64,000 bases of DNA, taken from Myxococcales bacterium. Its GTDB lineage: Bacteria > Myxococcota > Polyangia > Polyangiales > Polyangiaceae. Below, one piece after another: positions 1 to 8,446 of this stretch. The DNA is taken from positions 195 to 64,194 of the forward strand of contig PLXW01000111.1 in the NCBI GenBank assembly GCA_003151595.1. Direction: 5' to 3'. Each line of letters opens with the position of its first letter. Position 1 is the first letter of the stretch. A model generated the notes under the pieces. The model had not been told where the DNA came from and ran no database searches. It saw only the letters and a list, made by a program, of their open reading frames with translations. The translations under genes were made by a program, and so were the position numbers.

Positions 1-906
1 GCTCGACGAGCCGCTGCTGCTCCCGGTGGTGCCGCCGCTGCTCGAGCCCGAGCTGCTGCTGCTGGCCGTGCCGCCGCTACTCGAGCCCGAGCTCGAGCCC
101 GAGCTCGCACCGCCGTCGCACGGAGGCGGAGGCGGCGGGGGCGGACCGGCGCTGTGGCAGTCGGAGGAGATGCTCGCGCTCACCGACGCGGTCGAGATCG
201 TCGCCGCCGCGTTGCACGGCTCCTTGTCGCCGAGCCACTGCGCGATCATCTCGACGCGCGACGAGTACAGGAGCCCCGTCGCGTGACCGCGTCCCGAGAC
301 GACGCCGTAGATCTGGTTCGTCGTGGGATCGATGAGCGCCGAGCCGGTGTCGAGCGTCTCGCTGTCTTCGATCGTCGTGTAGTAGTAGTTCGGGAATCCC
401 TTCGACGTTCCGTCGAACGCGCGGACGCCGACCGCTTCGAAGCCGCTGGCCGCGTTGGGACGGACGCGCATCGCCGCGGTGCCGTCGGCGAGCGGGCTGG
501 TGGCGAGCGTCGGATACGCCGCGAGGTTCATCTCGCCGTCGAGCTTCACGATCGCGAGGTCGTGGTGAAGCGGATGAGAAAGGTCGGAGTTGAAGTTCTG
601 CCAGTCGAACGTGTAGGCGATCGAGCTGTGCGCCGTTTGACCGGTCGTCGGCAGCGTGACCTGCCACCAGTACTTCCCGACGACGCAGTGGCCGGCGGTG
701 AGCACCGTGTCCTTCGAGATGAGCGTGCCGGCGCACATGCCGACCTTCGCTCCATTACCGTCGTACAGGTCGAGCGACACCGTCGCGCTCGTAGTCGGGG
801 TCGCGTTTCCCGTCGCGGGGGATCCGCAACCAACGAGACCGCCCATCAAACTGGTCGCGCCGAGAGCCGCAAGACACCGAAGCGTACGATTCAACATTGC
901 CTTCAT
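1..906 (-). CDS. Trypsin-like (S1 fold) lipoprotein, 3' end beyond window
   Basis: The reading frame is open from the ATG at 904-906 to the window edge (302 codons seen). The start follows a good ribosome site (GGAAGGA). Residues 1-27 form a lipoprotein signal with lipobox LVGC (Cys27). The chymotrypsin fold is visible: TAGHC with catalytic His73, and HDLAIVKL with Asp116. The nucleophile segment reads LDTGSALI, so the position expected to be the Ser of GDSG is Thr187. The domain ends near residue 225. After that comes a proline run and a long Ser/Gly linker of repeated SSSG units that runs off the edge, so a further C-terminal part is likely. Inference: a surface protease, or a pseudoprotease if Thr cannot act as nucleophile. 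It is divergent from the lipoprotein gene at 1244. Confidence 0.85.
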   Translation of the reverse strand, partial: MKAMLNRTLRCLAALGATSLMGGLVGCGSPATGNATPTTSATVSLDLYDGNGAKVGMCAGTLISKDTVLTAGHCVVGKYWWQVTLPTTGQTAHSSIAYTFDWQNFNSDLSHPLHHDLAIVKLDGEMNLAAYPTLATSPLADGTAAMRVRPNAASGFEAVGVRAFDGTSKGFPNYYYTTIEDSETLDTGSALIDPTTNQIYGVVSGRGHATGLLYSSRVEMIAQWLGDKEPCNAAATISTASVSASISSDCHSAGPPPPPPPPCDGGASSGSSSGSSSGGTASSSSSGSSSGGTTGSSSGSSS

Positions 907-1243
907 TCCTTCCGACGTGGATTCCGCTGGCAGACACTTGGGACCTGGCAGAGTCTCGAGACCCGATTGCCGGTCGCGTCGGGGTACATTGCATTCTCGA
1001 AGCCAACGGCCGGACTCCGTGGTTTCTCGCGATTTGACCGAGGGGGACCTGCTCGCGTTGCTGGCTCGCGCCCGCAGATCGGATCGCGAAAAGACCAGGG
1101 TCCGTGGCTCACTCACGCTTCACCAGGGGTCGACGAAACTCTGGAAAAATAGGATGATCATGCAATCGAAGGCTCGCCGCGACAGCTCTGGTTGGAAAAT
1201 TTCGCTCACGCGAAATAGGCCCGTTCTTGCAATGAGGGCGGAG
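907..1243. other. Divergent intergenic region between two lipoprotein genes
   Basis: 337 bp without a supported gene. It should hold promoters for both flanking divergent genes. I see no clear -35/-10 pair. The only structure I can support is the small inverted repeat at 1199-1216. An open frame continues upstream of 1244, but its residues do not look like protein and its frame lacks a ribosome site. Confidence 0.6.
1199..1216. promoter_or_regulatory. 7-bp inverted repeat ahead of lipoprotein start
   Basis: ATTTCGC (1199-1205) and GCGAAAT (1210-1216) are perfect inverted repeats separated by TCAC. The repeat lies 27 bp upstream of the ATG at 1244. It could be a protein-binding site or a leader hairpin. 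The arms are relatively A/T-rich for this genome, which makes them stand out. The function is inferred only. Confidence 0.35.
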
Positions 1244-1996
1244 ATGGCCATTCGACTTCTCTCCGCGTCCTTCGTCTTCGCGCCCATCGCGGTCATCGCG
1301 ATCGCGGCATGTGGAGGCTCGGGAAACGACGGGAGCCTCTTTCCAACATCACCGCAGGACTCCGGTCCTCTCACTCCTCCTTATGACGGCGGGTCGCTGA
1401 TCAACCCGGGCGACTCCGGTGGCGACGCCGCGGCGTCGTGCACGCCGGCTCCGCTGGGGAGCTTCAAAGCCGTTTGGAAGAAGCCGACGACGTCGCTGTC
1501 CGGCAAGTGCAGCACGACTCAGATCGAAGCCTTCTACGACGACTGCCTCAACGCGCCGCTCACGTCGATGGCGTGCAAGTCGTTCATCGCCGCGAACGGC
1601 GACTGCTCGACCTGCCTCCAATCGAACGACACCGACTCTCAATACTCGGCCGTCATCTGGCACTCCAACCTCGCCTTCTGGACGCTCAACACCGCCGGGT
1701 GCATCGCCAACGAGCTCAGCGACGACTCGCCGACCGGGTGCGGCGCGGCGTATCAAGGCGCCATCCAGTGCGAGGAGACCGCGTGCACGGCGTGCGGAGT
1801 CGCCGACTACGCGCTCTTCCCGGAGTGCGAGTCGAACGCCGCGACGGAGTGTGACAGCTACCTCAAGGCGAAGAGCGCGGCGTGCGGCACGTCGCTCAAG
1901 GACGCGAGCGATCCGGCGTCGGTCTGCACGTCGGCCACGAGCGCTCAGAACGCCTACCTGATCATCGCGCCGGTCTTCTGCGGCAGCGGGACCTGA
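1244..1996 (+). CDS. Cys-rich lipoprotein of unknown function
   Basis: 250 residues. I chose the ATG at 1244 because TGAGGG lies 5 nt upstream; an in-frame ATG at 1232 would add MRAE. The signal peptide ends in lipobox IAAC (Cys23), followed by a low-complexity Gly/Asp/Pro stretch and then a compact domain from about residue 65. About 14 Cys in that domain suggest a disulfide-stabilised extracytoplasmic fold. I do not recognise the family. The layout (lipobox, DSGG linker, Cys-rich domain) matches many other lipoproteins in this window. Convergent with the kinase gene that ends at 2022. Confidence 0.8.
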   Translation: MAIRLLSASFVFAPIAVIAIAACGGSGNDGSLFPTSPQDSGPLTPPYDGGSLINPGDSGGDAAASCTPAPLGSFKAVWKKPTTSLSGKCSTTQIEAFYDDCLNAPLTSMACKSFIAANGDCSTCLQSNDTDSQYSAVIWHSNLAFWTLNTAGCIANELSDDSPTGCGAAYQGAIQCEETACTACGVADYALFPECESNAATECDSYLKAKSAACGTSLKDASDPASVCTSATSAQNAYLIIAPVFCGSGT

Positions 1997-2021
1997 GCGC
2001 GGCGACCGGGCGACGCGACGG

Positions 2022-3968
2022 CTACGTACTTGGGGGGAGCAGCTTCTCGAGGCGCTCGCCAAGCTCGCGGCAGCTCTGAATGCGCTTCTGGGGATCCTTC
2101 TCGAGCAAGCTGAGAATGATCGCGTCGAGCTCCGGAGGGAGGTTCGGATTGCGCGAGCGCGGCGGAGGCGGGACGGCGGTGAGGTGCATCATGAGGAGCT
2201 GCATCATCTCGTCGTGATCGAAGGGGACCGCGCCGGTGAAGATCTCGTACATGACGATGCCGAGCGCATACATGTCCGTGCGATGGCTGACCGCGGAGAA
2301 GTTATTGATCTGCTCGGGTGACATATAGGCCGGCGTCCCGGCGATGAAGCCCGCCTGCGTCATCGCCGCAGGCGAGGTCGACTTCTTGGCGATGCCGAAG
2401 TCCATCACCTTGAGGATGTCTTCCTTCGTGATGAAGAAGTTCGCCGGCTTGATGTCGCGGTGAATGACGCCTTTGTCGTGCGCCATGGCCAGCGCCGAGC
2501 AAGCCATCACCATGTACCGGAGACCGCGCGCCAGCTCGATGGCCTTGCCTTCGGTGATGCCGCTGAGGTCGGTCCCCTGAAGGAGCTCCATCGTGAGGAA
2601 GCGGCACCCCTGGTGCGAACCGATGTCGTAGAGGCGCACGATGTTCGGATGCGAGAGACCGCGCGAGAGCGTGAGCTCCTGCTTGAAGCGCGCGATGAGC
2701 TGCGCGTCTTCGCTCGGCTGGAGGAACAGCTTCATCGCGATGTCTTCGCCGAGCTCGAGATCGTGCGCGCGGTAGACCGAGGCCATGCCCCCCTGGCCGA
2801 TCTTGGCCTCGATGCGATAGCGGTCGGCGATCATCGCCCCCTTCGCGATCTCGCCGGTCATCGTCGCAGCGGCGGCAGGCGCGGCGGGAGATCCTTGCGA
2901 CGACGTCGGCGAGCGCGGCATCTCGATGCCGGGGTTGGAGCGGGCGGGCTGTCGCACGGCCGCGAACTGGCCCGACATCGGCGGGATGTAAGCGGTCTTC
3001 TGCGCCTTGGGGAGCGCGACGGGGGGCGGAGGGAGATCGGGGAGATCGGGGAAGGCGTCGTCCGAGAAGTCGGGCTTGTGCGGTGACGCGCCGGCGGTCG
3101 ACCTGGGCACGCTGGCCACGTCGATCTCGAGCTGCGCGAGCACGACCGCGGTGTTGCGGTAGCCGGGGCGAACCGCGTTGATCTTGCGAAGTAGATCCCG
3201 CGCCTTCTCGAGAGAATGGTTGGCGCGATAGACCTTGGAGAGCGCGTAGAACGCTTCGATCTCGCGCTCGTCTTTCGGCCCGTCGGCCACGAACGGCGCG
3301 AGGAACGAATCGAGCTTTTCGTGGATCGCGTTGAGATCCGATGAGAGTCGGATGGCCTGCGCCGCCGCCGTTCGGTACTTCGGATGCTCGCGCGGGACGC
3401 GCACGACCGCTTCGAGGCATCGCCCCGTTTCGCCCCCTTCGGCGAAGCACGCGGCGGCTTCGAACGGCATCTTGGCCTCTTCGAAGAGCTGCGCGGCGTC
3501 GACGAACCGTTTGAGCTTGTACGCAGCGCGCGCGCGCTCCGCCGCGCTGGCGATCTCCGAACCCTGCGCACCGCCGCCCGATTTCTTTTCGATGCGCGCG
3601 CGTATTCGCGCGGCTTCCGCGGGATCGCCGGCGCGCTCCACCACTTCGGCTGCGCGCGCGAGATCGCCGAGCGCGAGGAACAGCTCGACGGCCTTCTTCG
3701 CCTCGCCCGCTTGCGCGAAGCAAACCGCCGCCTTCATCGCCAACCGCTTCTTGTGGTCGTCGAGCCCGCCCACCAGCGCCGGCCCAACCCCCAGCGACTC
3801 CATCACGAGGTGCCCGGCGTCCCCGTACCGCTTCGCCGACGCGAGCGCGCGCGCCGCTTCCTCCACCCCGCCGACGCGGAGATACCCGCGCACCGCCTGA
3901 TCGATCTCCCCGCGCTTCTCGAGCGCGCGCGCCGCTTCGAGGGCCTGCTTGCGAACGTCGTCGCTCAT
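2022..3968 (-). CDS. Ser/Thr protein kinase with N-terminal TPR-like repeats
   Basis: 648 residues from ATG 3966-3968. That start overlaps the stop of the upstream PilT gene as ATGA, which indicates translational coupling. Residues 1 to about 370 are helical repeat-like (Ala-rich AEVVERAGDPAEAARI-type units) and end in a Pro-rich linker. The Hanks kinase domain occupies about 379-648, with glycine loop IGQGGMASVY, the Lys of IAMKLF, HRDIKPANF, DFGIAKK and GTPAYMSPEQ. All catalytic residues are present, so it should be active. Most bacterial Ser/Thr kinases carry the kinase at the N-terminus; here it is C-terminal and ends the protein without a membrane segment. Context suggests it phosphorylates or regulates the co-encoded PilT-type motors (inference). 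Confidence 0.93.
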   Translation of the reverse strand: MSDDVRKQALEAARALEKRGEIDQAVRGYLRVGGVEEAARALASAKRYGDAGHLVMESLGVGPALVGGLDDHKKRLAMKAAVCFAQAGEAKKAVELFLALGDLARAAEVVERAGDPAEAARIRARIEKKSGGGAQGSEIASAAERARAAYKLKRFVDAAQLFEEAKMPFEAAACFAEGGETGRCLEAVVRVPREHPKYRTAAAQAIRLSSDLNAIHEKLDSFLAPFVADGPKDEREIEAFYALSKVYRANHSLEKARDLLRKINAVRPGYRNTAVVLAQLEIDVASVPRSTAGASPHKPDFSDDAFPDLPDLPPPPVALPKAQKTAYIPPMSGQFAAVRQPARSNPGIEMPRSPTSSQGSPAAPAAAATMTGEIAKGAMIADRYRIEAKIGQGGMASVYRAHDLELGEDIAMKLFLQPSEDAQLIARFKQELTLSRGLSHPNIVRLYDIGSHQGCRFLTMELLQGTDLSGITEGKAIELARGLRYMVMACSALAMAHDKGVIHRDIKPANFFITKEDILKVMDFGIAKKSTSPAAMTQAGFIAGTPAYMSPEQINNFSAVSHRTDMYALGIVMYEIFTGAVPFDHDEMMQLLMMHLTAVPPPPRSRNPNLPPELDAIILSLLEKDPQKRIQSCRELGERLEKLLPPST

Positions 3969-5044
3969 GCGTCTTCCGGAAGCTCGGCGATCGCCCGCTT
4001 CAAGATGTCCGGGTAGCTCGCGATCGACAGCGCCTCTTCGGGCGTGATGAGGCTCGCCTTCACGTACTCGAAGATGGACGAGTCGAGGCTGCGCATGCCG
4101 CTGCCGGCGTGATCGCTCGCCTGGAGGAAGGAGTCGAGCTGGAAGACTTTGTTCTCGCGGATCATGTTCGCGGTCGCATACGTCTGCAGAAGCATCTCCG
4201 TCACCGCGAGCCGCCCTTCGCCGCTCGCGCGCTTGCACAAGTGTTGCGCCATCACCCCTTTCAAGAGGACCGAGACGATGCCGCGCACCTGATCGTGCAC
4301 CTCCTCCGGGCAAACGTCGATGATGCGGTCGATGGCCTTGGCCGCGCTGTTCGTATGCAGGGTGCCGAAGACGAGAACGCCGGTCTCTGCCGCAGACAGA
4401 CCGAGCTGGACGGTTTCGTAGTCGCGCATCTCGCCGACGACGACGACGTCAGGCGACTCGCGAAGCGCGGAGCGGAGCGCGCCGGCGAACGACTCGGTGT
4501 GCTTGCCGATCTGGCGCTGCGTGATGACGCTCTGGATCGGCGTGTGAACGAACTCGATTGGATCTTCGACGGTGATCACGTGACGCCGTGACGTGCGGTT
4601 GATCTCGTTGACCACGGCGGCGAGCGTCGTCGTCTTGCCGGAGCCGGTGGGCCCGGTGATGAGCACGAGGCCGTTGGTCTGCTGCGAGAGCTTCTTCAGC
4701 GCCGCCGGCAGACGGAGATCGTCCATCGTCGGGATCTTCGCGGGGATGACGCGGAAGACGGCGCCGATCCCGCGCGACTGCGTGAACACGTTCACCCGGA
4801 AGCGCGCGCCCCCTTCGAGCACGTATGCGAGGTCGACCTCGCGATCGCGCTCGAAGCGGGCGCGTTGCTCTTCGGTGAAGATCTCGAAGATGAAGCGGAC
4901 GGTCTCGTCTTCGGTGAGGGCACGGAAAGGGAGCGGCACGAGATCGCCGTCGTGACGAATGACCGGGACGCTGCCGGCGTGAAAATGGAGATCGCTGGCG
5001 TGCTGATCGAGGACGAGTCGGAGAAACGAGTCGATTCGCGCCAC
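3965..5044 (-). CDS. pilT: PilT/PilU-type secretion (twitching) ATPase
   Basis: 359 residues. I place the start at the GTG at 5042-5044, which has GGAGGA 9 nt upstream; the open frame continues further but has no better start. Walker A GPTGSGKT is at about 131-138, the Asp box follows (VITVEDPIEF), Walker B VVVGEMRD is at about 201-208, and the His box is FGTLHTNSA. The AIRNLIRE-like retraction motif of PilT reads ATANMIRENK here. PilT ATPases are hexameric motors that power type IV pilus retraction. The gene lies 17 bp after the HEAT-PilT fusion and overlaps the kinase gene by 4 nt. It is one of several possible PilT paralogs; pilU would be an equally fair name. Confidence 0.92.
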   Translation of the reverse strand: MARIDSFLRLVLDQHASDLHFHAGSVPVIRHDGDLVPLPFRALTEDETVRFIFEIFTEEQRARFERDREVDLAYVLEGGARFRVNVFTQSRGIGAVFRVIPAKIPTMDDLRLPAALKKLSQQTNGLVLITGPTGSGKTTTLAAVVNEINRTSRRHVITVEDPIEFVHTPIQSVITQRQIGKHTESFAGALRSALRESPDVVVVGEMRDYETVQLGLSAAETGVLVFGTLHTNSAAKAIDRIIDVCPEEVHDQVRGIVSVLLKGVMAQHLCKRASGEGRLAVTEMLLQTYATANMIRENKVFQLDSFLQASDHAGSGMRSLDSSIFEYVKASLITPEEALSIASYPDILKRAIAELPEDA

Positions 5045-5061
5045 GCTGATCAGTCCTCCGT

Positions 5062-7887
5062 TTACGACGTTGCCGTGCGCGGTCGAACGGCCGGCATCTG
5101 CGCCATGCTGAGCTTCGGCTCGGGCGCGCCGGCCGGCTTCGGCGGGTTGACCGCGGTCTCGAACGACTTCTTGTCGTTGGCCTTCGCGTACGCCTCCTCG
5201 GTCGACACGATGCCCGCCTTCACGAGGCGCACGAGCTCCGAGTCCATCGACTGCATTCCGACGTCGCGCCCCGACTGGATGACCGTCGGGATCTGGAACG
5301 TCTTCCCCTTGCGGATCATGTTCGAGATGGCGTCGTTGTTGATCATCACCTCGACGGCCAGCGTACGCCCCCCTTGCGCGTCGCATCGTCGCAGCAAGTG
5401 CTGGCAGACGACGGCCCGCAGCGTCTCGGCGAGCATCGAGCGGACCTGCGGCTGTTGCCCCGAGGGGAAGGCGTTGATCAAGCGATCGATGCTCGTGTCG
5501 GCCGAGACCGTGTGCACCGTTCCGAAGACGAGGTGGCCCGTTTCCGCCGCGCTCACGGCGAACGAGATCGTGTCGAGGTCACGCATCTCGCCGACGAGGA
5601 GCACGTCGGGGTCTTGCCGCAACGTCGAGCGGAGCGCGCCGGAGAACGCCTGCGTGTGCGTGCCGACCTCGCGCTGGTTGATGAGCGAGAGTTTCCGCGT
5701 GTGCACGACCTCGATGGGGTCTTCGATGCTGACGATGTGGTAGGCGTACGTGCGGTTGATGGCGTCGATCATCGCCGCGAGCGTGGTCGACTTGCCGGCG
5801 CCGGTCGGTCCGCCGACCAGCACGAGGCCGTTCTTCATCGTGGCGAACGTCTTCACGATCGGTGGCAGGCCGAGGTTCTCGATGTTCGGGATCTCGTTCT
5901 TCACGATCCGGAAGACCGAGCCGACGCCGGTTTGCTGGCTGAAGATGTGGCCGCGGAACCGAAGGCCGCGCGACTGAACCTCGTACGAGAAGTCGACGTC
6001 GCGCCCGTGCTCCAGCCCTTCGAGCTGCGGCGGCGTGAGGTGCGGCAGGACGATGGCGCGCACCTGCTCGTCGCTGAGCACCGTCTTGCTGAGCGGCTCC
6101 ATCTTGCCCAGCTTCTTCACGTACGGCTGGCGCCCGGCGAGGAGCACGAGGTCGTCGGCCTGCTGCGTGTGCACCGCCGTGAGGAGGCGGTCGAGCAGGT
6201 TCATGTGCTTGTCGTCGACCGTCCCCCCTTCGGACGCGATGTTCCAGCGGCCGCGAATCTCGCGCGCGGCGCTGCGCACCTTGAAGACGGGATCGTTGTC
6301 GAGCTGCGTGAGCATGGCGCCGTACGAGCGCGCGTCGAACGCCCCCAGGCACTCGACCGCGGCCAGGCGCACGTCGGCGTCGTCGTCGCCCAGGAACGGC
6401 GCCACGTGCTGCGCGGCGTCGGTCGCTTCGAGCGCCTTCAGCGCGTGGATGCACATGAGGCGCTGCTCGGGGTGACGCTGCAGGATCTCGATGATGTACG
6501 GGACGGCGCGCTTGTCTTTCAGCTCGGCGATGGCCTCGATCGCCTGCTCGCGCACCCACCAGTCGGGATCGTTCATCGACGTACGGACGAACGAGCCGAT
6601 GGTGCGCGGGTCTTTGAGCCGCGAGAGGCCGCCGATGGCGAAGCGCCGGATCACGTCCGACGGATCGTTCAGGTACTCGACGAGGTGACGCGCCAGCGTG
6701 GCGCCGGCCATCTCCACCAGCGCATCCATCACGCGCTCGCGCACCCACCAGTCCTCGTCGCGCAGGAACGCGAGCAGCTTCGGCGTGAGCTCTCCGCTCT
6801 TCTCGGGGCCGACCTTCTTCACCATCTCGGTCGCCAGGCGTCGCACGTTCAAGTCGCGCGAGCGGAGGAGCCACACGATCGTTCGCGCCAGATCGATCTT
6901 CCCGGCCAGCGCGAGCTGCGAGATGACCTCGCTCGCCTTCGTACGGACGGCCACGTTCCGGTGCGTGAGCGCCTCGACGAGGTGCGGGACCACCTTCTCG
7001 TCGGCGAGGCCGGCGAAGGCGTCGAGCACGAGGAGGCGAATCGAGTTCGGCCCCGAGAGAAAGAGGTTGGCGAGGTACTCGACCGTGCGATCCGACTTGA
7101 AGCGCTTGAGGCCCTCCAGGATCGCTTTCACGATCGTCGCGCTCGGCGACTCGAGTCGCGGTCCGAGCAAGCGGAAGTAGTCGTCTTCGGACGACACCGC
7201 GGACAGCGCTGCGATCGCGTGCGCCACGACGCGCTCGTCCGAATCTTCGAGCGCGACCGCGATCGTCCGCGCGGCGCCCGGGAGATCCTTCGCCATGAAG
7301 CGCGGATCGACCAGATACTTGAGCGCGTGCGCCTTCTCTTGAGGCTTGCCGTAGCGGAGCATGATCGTCAGCAGCGGGATGGCGTGGTGCCCGGCCTTCG
7401 GGACGAGCACATCCATCGTGTCGACGCGGCCGCAGAAGTCGGAGTCCTTGCACAGCTCGCCGAGCAGCTCGAACGCCGTCTTCCCCGCGACCTGACGAAG
7501 CACCGCCGCCGCCGCGCGACGCACCCCTTCGTCGGGCATGCCGAGCACTTCGCAGAGATCTTTGTGGGCGCCGACCTGGTTCACCTTCGGCAAGAGCGCG
7601 ACCAGCATCGTGGCCGTCGCTCCGTCGGCCGTGCGCAGCGCCTTCACCCCGTGACGAAAGAGCTCCGGGTCACCCGACGCTTCGCCCATCTTGCCGAACG
7701 CCGCGCACCGGTTGGCGTGCGCCTGCGGAGCGGAGCCGGAGATGGAACGATCGAGGAGCACCGCCAGCATCTTCGACAGCTCGGCGGCCGGAAGCTGCCC
7801 GGCTTCCTGCACGAACGCGTCGATTTCCTGCGGCGTCGTCCACGCTGCGGCGCGGAAGATTCTCTGAGCGTCCTTCGGCGAAAGCAA
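5062..7887 (-). CDS. HEAT-repeat protein fused to PilT-type ATPase
   Basis: 941 residues if translation begins at TTG 7885-7887, which has AGGGG 7 nt upstream; no convincing ATG exists and the true start may differ. Residues 1 to about 555 are tandem HEAT repeats, for example the twin DWWVRERVMDALVEMAG and DWWVREQAIEAIAEL units. Residues about 562-941 are a complete PilT ATPase: Walker A GPTGAGKST near 693, IEDPIE Asp box, Walker B LLVGEMRD near 763, and FGTVHT. The tail is Pro-rich. An ordinary PilT is about 350 residues, so the HEAT half is an added module, probably for protein docking. It stands upstream of a plain PilT and a TPR kinase in the same operon. Confidence 0.88.
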   Translation of the reverse strand: MLSPKDAQRIFRAAAWTTPQEIDAFVQEAGQLPAAELSKMLAVLLDRSISGSAPQAHANRCAAFGKMGEASGDPELFRHGVKALRTADGATATMLVALLPKVNQVGAHKDLCEVLGMPDEGVRRAAAAVLRQVAGKTAFELLGELCKDSDFCGRVDTMDVLVPKAGHHAIPLLTIMLRYGKPQEKAHALKYLVDPRFMAKDLPGAARTIAVALEDSDERVVAHAIAALSAVSSEDDYFRLLGPRLESPSATIVKAILEGLKRFKSDRTVEYLANLFLSGPNSIRLLVLDAFAGLADEKVVPHLVEALTHRNVAVRTKASEVISQLALAGKIDLARTIVWLLRSRDLNVRRLATEMVKKVGPEKSGELTPKLLAFLRDEDWWVRERVMDALVEMAGATLARHLVEYLNDPSDVIRRFAIGGLSRLKDPRTIGSFVRTSMNDPDWWVREQAIEAIAELKDKRAVPYIIEILQRHPEQRLMCIHALKALEATDAAQHVAPFLGDDDADVRLAAVECLGAFDARSYGAMLTQLDNDPVFKVRSAAREIRGRWNIASEGGTVDDKHMNLLDRLLTAVHTQQADDLVLLAGRQPYVKKLGKMEPLSKTVLSDEQVRAIVLPHLTPPQLEGLEHGRDVDFSYEVQSRGLRFRGHIFSQQTGVGSVFRIVKNEIPNIENLGLPPIVKTFATMKNGLVLVGGPTGAGKSTTLAAMIDAINRTYAYHIVSIEDPIEVVHTRKLSLINQREVGTHTQAFSGALRSTLRQDPDVLLVGEMRDLDTISFAVSAAETGHLVFGTVHTVSADTSIDRLINAFPSGQQPQVRSMLAETLRAVVCQHLLRRCDAQGGRTLAVEVMINNDAISNMIRKGKTFQIPTVIQSGRDVGMQSMDSELVRLVKAGIVSTEEAYAKANDKKSFETAVNPPKPAGAPEPKLSMAQMPAVRPRTATS

Positions 7888-7986
7888 TCTTGGTCCCCTG
7901 CCCCCCGTTGCGAGATCGCCCGGATCTCGACAACCGATCGAGCATACCGAAGGGATTGCGCCACCGCGACAGGCAGAGCGTACGCG

Positions 7987-8009
7987 CACCCGCAGCTACA
8001 TGCGGGGTG
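7987..8009 (-). terminator. Possible hairpin between yggX and the HEAT-PilT gene
   Basis: CACCCGCA and TGCGGGGTG form a GC-rich stem around a 6-nt loop, in the 143-bp gap after the yggX stop. No U-tract follows, so intrinsic termination is uncertain. It may only partly separate yggX from the downstream motor genes. Confidence 0.3.
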
Positions 8010-8030
8010 GGGGGACCGGGCGGGAGCGGG

Positions 8031-8339
8031 CTATTTTTTCGCGGCCGCGTCGTGTCCGATCGACTCGCCTTCGGGCTTGTACTCGGCCGGGAGCGCCGAC
8101 CCTTCGCCGAAGAAGAACTTCTCGCACTCGCGGAGGATGAACGTCGTCCCCTCCTTCGAGATGAGGTCGATACGGTACTCGTTGATGAGCTTCTTCGAAT
8201 GCTCGAGCCACTCGCGCCATGCGGGCTTCGACACGTGCTCGAAGAGACGCTGACCGAGCTCGTTCCGGAAGGGGGGGCGGTCGAGCCCTTCTTCTTCGCG
8301 ACCGAGCTTCACGCACATCACTTTCCGAACGTCCGTCAT
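8031..8339 (-). CDS. yggX: YggX-type Fe(2+)-trafficking / oxidative-damage protection protein
   Basis: 102 residues from ATG 8337-8339. The family signature is clear: CVKLGREEEGL near the N-terminus, then RPPFRNELGQRLFEHVSK, W-x2-W-x2 HSK, LINEYR and the FFFG segment. Compared with E. coli YggX (about 91 residues) it has a short Lys/Ala-rich tail. YggX proteins protect Fe-S clusters and may pass ferrous iron. No strong ribosome site is visible. It lies upstream of, and on the same strand as, the PilT operon, and is divergent from the E1 alpha gene. Confidence 0.93.
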   Translation of the reverse strand: MTDVRKVMCVKLGREEEGLDRPPFRNELGQRLFEHVSKPAWREWLEHSKKLINEYRIDLISKEGTTFILRECEKFFFGEGSALPAEYKPEGESIGHDAAAKK

Positions 8340-8446
8340 GCCGGCCGTATAGTCCGGGAGCTTGAAATGCGCCACTCGGCGCGTGACGCAACGTGACAGT
8401 CGCGAGCGGGCTTTCGAGATCGCAAGGCGTGCGCTAAGAACGCGCC

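Noticed and set aside
5374..8253. Very long plus-strand open frame (959 codons)
   Set aside because: It is antisense to the HEAT-PilT and yggX genes and reads as Arg/Glu/Val-rich filler, a usual artefact of GC-rich third positions.
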